From Deltaproteobacteria bacterium (lineage in GTDB: Bacteria > Myxococcota > B64-G9), in NCBI GenBank assembly GCA_019307065.1, contig JAFDKH010000054.1, positions 1 to 50,005 on the forward strand: a DNA stretch of 50,005 bases, written 5' to 3'. Below are positions 45,360 to 50,005 of the stretch, piece after piece. The notes below the pieces were generated by a model that was not told where the DNA came from, did not search any database, and saw nothing but the letters and a program-made list of their open reading frames with translations. Numbering within the stretch: position 1 is the stretch's first letter; the number at the start of each line of letters is the position of its first letter. A program made the translations under genes and the position numbers.

Positions 45360-48287
45360 ATGAACAAGCCATTACTAGTTGCCGCAATTTTTTTGCTGGT
45401 CGGGTTCGGGCCGGCTCGGGGCGAAAGCTGGTCAGTGCCGGGCATGTTGCCCGAGGAAAGGCCGCGGGTCTTGTATGGCCCCGGGGAGGAGGGCTCGATT
45501 CGTGATCGACTGGTTCGCGAGCCGTACGCCTCGATCTATCTTAAAGTAGTCCAGCTTGCCGATCGTTCGTATGATCTCGACGATCATGAAACCTCGCCCG
45601 AGCAGATTAAGGCCAACATCGCCCAGGCGGCTGCTTTTGTCTATGCCATGAATCGCAGTGCCCAAAAGCCAGACGATCAAGTTGTGATCGAGCCATTTGG
45701 GTCGCCGTCAGACCGAAGAGTTTACGGAGACCGGGCCGTCGAGTTACTCACCAATATGGTGACCAGCTGTCGAATCGTCGATTATGAAAGCACCCAGCAA
45801 GACATCCATTGTGCTCAAGAGCTTACGCTTTATGCGACGGCCTACGATATTCTGGCCGGCAGCGACTATCCGCTTGAGAATGCTCAGGCAATCGAAGATC
45901 GCCTGGCAACTTTTACTGCGGATTTCTTTTACAAATGGACCGATGCCTACTGGATTACAATCAACCGCTCGGCCAACCAGAATCATGGCTCGAAAACTTC
46001 GGCTGCGATTGGCCTGGCGGCTATCGTCCTGAATGGCTATCAGCGGACATTCGGAGATGAGCTCGATGATTTCAGAAATCCTCGCGCCTGGATCGATTTC
46101 GGGCTGAGACTCTCGGATATTCTTTTTTTGGATGCCCTCGTTTCAGTCGACGGGGCCTATTGCGAAGGCCCGGTTTACTATAATTATGCTGCGATCAACT
46201 TGATTCCGTTTTTCTGGGCCTGGCATCGTTACACGCGCGGCGCAGACTGGGAGGTGGACGGGAATATTTTTTACGACCCCTGGACCCATCCCCGGCTGGC
46301 ACGCACCCATGACTGGCTCTTGTCCATTCTCATGCCGGATGGGACTTTCCCGCCTTTTGACGATTGCACGCCGGGAGGTTCGCATTTCTGGGGAGTTTTT
46401 TCGCAACTGCCCGGCGGGGCAACTTATCGCTGGGCTTGGGAACGCGGAGTCAGGCCCTACTATACCAGCGGTTCAGTCGATCAATCGATTCTGACCCTGG
46501 TCGCATTCGATGACAGTGTCTTGCCGGTTGCGCCGTCCATTGGCCCCAGTATTTTTTCTCCCCAGGCCGGGCACGCAATTTTTAGATCGGGCTGGGAGGC
46601 GGATGATACCTACTTGATAATGATGGCCGAAAACGGTATTGCGGCCGGCTACGCCTTTCGCTTCGACGGCGAGCCGCTCGAAGGGTCCGCCGGTCATGAG
46701 CATTCCGACCCGGGAGCGACTCATCTGATGTCGCATGGTGAAGTTCTATTGCTGGATTCGGGTTATCTGGGCTGGGAAAATCACGATAAAGTTCGCTGGC
46801 CGAAAAATCACAATATACTCCTGGTTGATGGAAAAGGGCCTCAGATAACGCAGCTTTCGATTCCGCCCTTCACCATTGTTGACGGCGGAATCGTGATCGA
46901 GGATCTCTCGCGTGAAGGCGGTTATGTGCCTGGCGAGGATTGTCAATCGACCTTGAGCCAGGGTTTTGCGACAGACTTCTTTGAGCATGCCCGGGTTCAA
47001 GCACAATATTTTTCCAAAGTACCCTCGACCAGCTGGACCCGGCGGATGACATTCGTGGACAAGCAGTATTTCATTCAAGCTGATACAGTTACGGTTGAAG
47101 ACGCCCAGGCCCATCAGCTCGAATTGCTAAACCACTTGAACGGGGGCGGTACCAGCGGAGGTCAATTCGAACAGACCGAGAAAGGGGCCATAGTTACCCG
47201 CCCCGCGGCGAGCCTGATTGTGCAAGTCGCCTTAGCCGGCGGAGACGTGTCGTTTTCAGTCAGCCAGGATGTCCACGACGCCTGGCATTGGCGGGAAGAA
47301 ACCCACGCTGTATTGCATGCCGAGACCGAGGGTAATCAGGTTGCTTTCATCACCGTCTATTATCCTCTGGCAAACGCACAGGCGGCGCCGATAATCGAAA
47401 CTGTTTCCGAAGGCGGCAATCTGGCGGCTTTGAAGATCACGCGTAGCGGCCGGGTCGAGTTGGCGGCGGTGGCGACTCCCGGAGCCGGCAGCCTGACAGC
47501 CGATTCTTTGTCTTTTGAAGGAAGTTTTGCGTTGGCCGGTTCGAACGGCATTGACCCCGCAGATGTCTTGACCGTCGCCGATGGAATATCGGTTTCATCG
47601 GGCAGCCGGTCTGTCCAACTCGAGCAGCCCGGCACAATCACGGTCCGCTGGGAACCCGACAAGCTAAGCGGCTACTATGCCGGCCAGGCAAACCGGGTGA
47701 CTCTGTCGGATGTTGCCGGCTATGGAGCCGGTAGCGGTTTTTGCGCCATCGAAATCACAGACGGCGGGTTGGTTCTGGATATGATTGGTTCGGGGCCTTT
47801 CGAAGTGAGCTTCACAGGCCCCCAGGCAAACCATGTTCCAATGGCATCAATTGACATGCCGACAGAAGGAGAAACCTCTCGGGCATATATTGTCGATGCC
47901 GGCGCGAGCTGCGATCTCGACGGGGATCAGCTGAGCTATAGTTGGATCATTAAAGACAAACCGGTCAGAAGCCAGGTCGAATTCGAGGAACCCACGGCCG
48001 AAAAAACCATTTTCACTCCCGATTGGCCGGGTCACTATCGGATTGGCTTGACTGTCTCAGACGGCCAGGCAACCAGCCTCGAGACAAGCGCCTTGATCTG
48101 GGTGGAGTTAGGTGAACCGCTTTTGGATGGTGGTTTGGATGGCGGTCAAGATGCCGGGCAACAAAACCCGACTAGCGGCGGCGGCTGCGCTTGTAAGAAT
48201 GAACTGCCGGATCGCCGGGCTGGATTGGGTTGGCTTTTTTTGATTGTTTTACTGGCAGTCGGCAGGTTCTGGACTACTCGCCGATAA
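45360..48287 (+). CDS. Heparinase II/III-like protein with PKD domain and MYXO-CTERM-like tail
   Basis: The 975-residue product has CAGGAGG about 9 bases upstream and a signal peptide ([21 protein letters not shown]). An alpha-helical toroid-like region covers about 50-390. A heparinase II/III C-terminal-type sheet region has [24 protein letters not shown] (His446 and His448) and [14 protein letters not shown]319L-like domain lies at about 825-920 ([17 protein letters not shown]). After a Gly/Asp/Gln linker, the end has GGGCAC, then a hydrophobic helix ([16 protein letters not shown]) and TTRR, the layout of MYXO-CTERM sorting signals. It probably cleaves an acidic polysaccharide by elimination at the cell surface; the substrate is unknown. 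Its stop overlaps the convergent YjbQ gene by 14 bp. Confidence 0.88.
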   Translation: MNKPLLVAAIFLLVGFGPARGESWSVPGMLPEERPRVLYGPGEEGSIRDRLVREPYASIYLKVVQLADRSYDLDDHETSPEQIKANIAQAAAFVYAMNRSAQKPDDQVVIEPFGSPSDRRVYGDRAVELLTNMVTSCRIVDYESTQQDIHCAQELTLYATAYDILAGSDYPLENAQAIEDRLATFTADFFYKWTDAYWITINRSANQNHGSKTSAAIGLAAIVLNGYQRTFGDELDDFRNPRAWIDFGLRLSDILFLDALVSVDGAYCEGPVYYNYAAINLIPFFWAWHRYTRGADWEVDGNIFYDPWTHPRLARTHDWLLSILMPDGTFPPFDDCTPGGSHFWGVFSQLPGGATYRWAWERGVRPYYTSGSVDQSILTLVAFDDSVLPVAPSIGPSIFSPQAGHAIFRSGWEADDTYLIMMAENGIAAGYAFRFDGEPLEGSAGHEHSDPGATHLMSHGEVLLLDSGYLGWENHDKVRWPKNHNILLVDGKGPQITQLSIPPFTIVDGGIVIEDLSREGGYVPGEDCQSTLSQGFATDFFEHARVQAQYFSKVPSTSWTRRMTFVDKQYFIQADTVTVEDAQAHQLELLNHLNGGGTSGGQFEQTEKGAIVTRPAASLIVQVALAGGDVSFSVSQDVHDAWHWREETHAVLHAETEGNQVAFITVYYPLANAQAAPIIETVSEGGNLAALKITRSGRVELAAVATPGAGSLTADSLSFEGSFALAGSNGIDPADVLTVADGISVSSGSRSVQLEQPGTITVRWEPDKLSGYYAGQANRVTLSDVAGYGAGSGFCAIEITDGGLVLDMIGSGPFEVSFTGPQANHVPMASIDMPTEGETSRAYIVDAGASCDLDGDQLSYSWIIKDKPVRSQVEFEEPTAEKTIFTPDWPGHYRIGLTVSDGQATSLETSALIWVELGEPLLDGGLDGGQDAGQQNPTSGGGCACKNELPDRRAGLGWLFLIVLLAVGRFWTTRR

Positions 48288-48690
48288 CTTTGACCAATAC
48301 GCGCTTGCTGCGCCGGCCGTCGAACTCTCCGTAGAAGATTCTTTCCCAGGTACCCAGATCCAGTCGCCCTTTGGTTATGGCAACCACCACTTCACGGCCC
48401 ATGATTTGGCGCTTGTGGTGAGCATCGCCGTTGTCTTCACCGGTCCGGTTGTGTCGATAGCGTGAAGGATCGTGGGGGGCCAGGTTTTCGAGCCATTCTT
48501 TGTAATCCTGGTGCAGGCCGGATTCATTGTCGTTGATGAAGACACTAGCGGTGATGTGCATGGCATTCACCAGGCAGAGTCCTTCTGAAACTCCACTTTG
48601 CTCGACGACTTGTTCGACATCGGGAGTGATGTGCACAAAGTCCATTCGCTTGGGAACTTCGAAAGTCAGGTATTTAGTTGCGGATTTCAT
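48274..48690 (-). CDS. yjbQ: YjbQ/UPF0047 family protein
   Basis: The 138-residue product matches the compact YjbQ family, described in E. coli as having secondary thiamine-phosphate synthase activity, although its physiological role is unsettled. Visible signatures are [59 protein letters not shown] and [14 protein letters not shown], with several conserved histidines. The length is typical. It begins 25 bp after the carbamoyltransferase stop, so the two are probably cotranscribed. The 3' end overlaps the heparinase-like gene on the other strand by 14 bp. Confidence 0.93.
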   Translation of the reverse strand: MKSATKYLTFEVPKRMDFVHITPDVEQVVEQSGVSEGLCLVNAMHITASVFINDNESGLHQDYKEWLENLAPHDPSRYRHNRTGEDNGDAHHKRQIMGREVVVAITKGRLDLGTWERIFYGEFDGRRSKRVLVKVIGE

Positions 48691-48715
48691 GACAGGCAGC
48701 TACAGACGCAAGCGC

Positions 48716-49759
48716 TTATTTCATGACCAGCGACATGACTGCTTTTTGGACGTGCAGCCGGTTCTCGGCTTCATCGAAGGCAGCTGACTGGGGTCCGTCG
48801 ACGACCTCGTCGGTCACTTCGAAACCACGGTCGCAAGGCAGGCAGTGCATGTAGATCGCGTTATTGGCGGCTTTCTTCATGGCCTTGGCATCGCAAATCC
48901 ACTTTTTATTTCGATCGAAGATGGCCTGAGTCTTGTCCGGGTCGTTTTTACCAACCGGCGGCTGGTAGATTGAGGTGGCGCACCAGGCCTTGGGGTAGAC
49001 AACATGCGCGCCCTTGAGACCTTCTTCGAATTTGTTGGTAATCTTGAACGACCCGCCGTTTTGCTTGGCTAGTTCACGACAGCTCTTATTTACCTCGGGA
49101 TCAAGTTCCATGCCCTTGGGATGCGCCAGGGTAACCTTCATGCCCATCATGCTGGCCGCGATGATGGCGCTCTGGGGTACCGCCCGGGGTTTGTGAACAC
49201 TCGGCGAGTAGGCCCAACTCATTGTGAACTTGACGTTTTTGAAAGTGCCGAACTTTTCTTTGACGGTCAGCAGATCGGCCAGGGCCTGGCAGGGATGATA
49301 CTTGTCGCATTCCATATTGATAATGGGAATGTCCGACCAGCGCGCGAATTCGCGCATCATCTGGTGGGCTTCGCCGTACTGCCAGTCGACCGGGTCGCCG
49401 TAGCAGCGGATGGCGATGGCTTCGCCCATGCGTGCCAGGGTTCGGGCTACGTCGGATACACGTTCGGTCGAATAGGCGACCTCGCGGCCTTCCAGGGCCG
49501 GAGTGTAGATGCTTCCGGGACTGAGAAAGTGGGCATGGCCTCCCAGATGAGTCATGCCGGCCTCGAAGCTGTTGCGCGTGCGTAACGACTGGTTGTAGAA
49601 GATCAAGAACAAGGTCTTGTCTTCCAGCAGGTGATGCTTCTCACCTAACAAGCGCTTGCGCTTGAGCTCGGTCGCCACGTCTAGAATGGTCTCGACTTCC
49701 TCGCGGGTGAAGTCCAGCAATGTCAGAAAATCTCGTTTATGGAAGGTATCCGTCTTCAT
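48716..49759 (-). CDS. Ornithine/N-acetylornithine-type carbamoyltransferase, substrate uncertain
   Basis: The 347-residue transcarbamylase carries the carbamoyl-phosphate motif SLRTR (58-62), HPCQALADLLT (155-165) and HCLPCDRG (305-312). The SMG loop of canonical ornithine carbamoyltransferase is missing; that region reads YPKAWCATSIYQPPVG. SWAYSPSVHKPRAVPQS and VTLAHPKGMELDPEV are closer in style to N-acetylornithine carbamoyltransferases and to the knotted YgeW group. I therefore leave the substrate open. Arginine biosynthesis is the most likely role, but no other arg gene is visible. AGGGAG lies about 6-7 bases before the ATG, and a candidate promoter is at 49817-49845. Confidence 0.88.
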   Translation of the reverse strand: MKTDTFHKRDFLTLLDFTREEVETILDVATELKRKRLLGEKHHLLEDKTLFLIFYNQSLRTRNSFEAGMTHLGGHAHFLSPGSIYTPALEGREVAYSTERVSDVARTLARMGEAIAIRCYGDPVDWQYGEAHQMMREFARWSDIPIINMECDKYHPCQALADLLTVKEKFGTFKNVKFTMSWAYSPSVHKPRAVPQSAIIAASMMGMKVTLAHPKGMELDPEVNKSCRELAKQNGGSFKITNKFEEGLKGAHVVYPKAWCATSIYQPPVGKNDPDKTQAIFDRNKKWICDAKAMKKAANNAIYMHCLPCDRGFEVTDEVVDGPQSAAFDEAENRLHVQKAVMSLVMK

Positions 49760-49816
49760 GTCTCACTCCCTGGTTATAGATAAAAATGTCCGGTATTGAT
49801 CCGGTAAGAGGCAAGC

Positions 49817-49845
49817 AAATTACTCTTCTTTCTTCCGGGTGTCAA
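49817..49845 (-). promoter_or_regulatory. Candidate sigma-70-type promoter for the carbamoyltransferase gene
   Basis: On the minus strand a perfect TTGACA (49840-49845) is followed after 17 bp by TAATTT (49817-49822). Downstream, two TCCGGTA direct repeats 11 bp apart on the plus strand (about 49789-49806) lie between the promoter and the ATG and could be a regulator site. Confidence 0.5.
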
Positions 49846-49910
49846 GAGAGGCAAGCGGCAAGCGCTATTCGCTTTGTTGGCAGGAAAAGCTGGGGGTCGG
49901 AGGGTCTCAT

Positions 49911-50005
49911 ATGATTCCGCTGCAAAACCCCTCTACTTGCGAGCGGCTCGTTTTGCCCGCGGGGGTGGCACACGAGCACGAATCAAGTGAAGTTCCCCGC
50001 GTTTG
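49911..50005 (+). CDS. Possible start of a gene running off the window
   Basis: ATG at 49911 has GGAGG 7 bases upstream and opens a frame that reaches the window end without a stop, beginning MIPLQNPSTCERLVLPAG. With only 31 residues visible, no family can be named. An opposite-strand frame ending at a TAG (49933-49935) and reading RGELHLIRARVPPPRAKRAA is the competing interpretation: the 3' end of a minus-strand gene entering from the right. I prefer the plus-strand start because of its ribosome site and higher third-position GC. Confidence 0.35.
   Translation, partial: MIPLQNPSTCERLVLPAGVAHEHESSEVPRV

Noticed and set aside
49933..50005. Minus-strand partial gene end reading RGELHLIRARVPPPRAKRAA then TAG
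   Set aside because: It is too short to recognise, and a plus-strand start with a good GGAGG site overlaps it; kept only as the alternative reading.
49860..50005. Structured RNA or tRNA suggested by CGCGGGG...CCCCGCG and CCCC/GGGG pairings
   Set aside because: No cloverleaf, T-arm consensus, tmRNA, SRP or RNase P core motif could be found on either strand.

Overview
The window looks like chromosome from a Gram-negative bacterium of the Myxococcota / former Deltaproteobacteria type. The grounds are indirect: giant cysteine-rich lipoproteins with PKD, MopE-type and DUF2341/LamG modules, a eukaryote-like Ser/Thr kinase beside a sigma-54 activator, two thioester alpha-2-macroglobulins, and a MYXO-CTERM-like sorting tail. 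No rRNA, tRNA, CRISPR array or complete transposon is visible, and no phylogenetic marker was searched.

Positions 1-18599 hold a same-strand array of at least five paralogous multidomain lipoproteins (the first cut by the window edge). The four with visible N-termini start with a lipobox, then a near-invariant C-[ST]-x-[DE]-V-x-GPNRAP segment that enters a PKD-like domain, then arrays of cysteine/aspartate-rich repeats. The C-terminus is modular: two jelly-roll sandwiches alone, two jelly-rolls plus DUF2341 plus LamG, or a glycine-rich domain. The second gene has an amber codon 34 codons before its expected end.

Positions 18602-28375 lie on the minus strand: a coiled-coil membrane protein, a GalT-like HIT-superfamily protein, a B12-binding radical SAM protein whose last residues are encoded by a 28-bp inverted repeat of a small mobile-like element, and a 2002-residue alpha-2-macroglobulin. 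Positions 28607-31257 are a plus-strand cluster: an unknown acidic protein, tyrS and a SecD-P1-like lipoprotein.

Positions 31271-35584 form a compact candidate signalling unit: a transmembrane Ser/Thr kinase divergent from an FHA-GAF-AAA+ sigma-54 activator, followed by a full-consensus -24/-12 promoter with an upstream palindrome. That promoter precedes a tiny cysteine-rich lipoprotein and a four-helix membrane protein. I consider this the best candidate for an undescribed system.

The remainder holds a methyltransferase and transketolase (minus), a second alpha-2-macroglobulin (plus), a PDZ-thioredoxin-like lipoprotein with an SxxC active site (minus), a heparinase II/III-like protein with a PKD domain and a C-terminal sorting tail (plus), and a YjbQ-family protein plus a non-canonical ornithine-type carbamoyltransferase (minus). 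Several convergent gene pairs are separated by 2-20 bp or overlap, with no room for a terminator. Functional calls rest on motifs read by eye, not on database searches.
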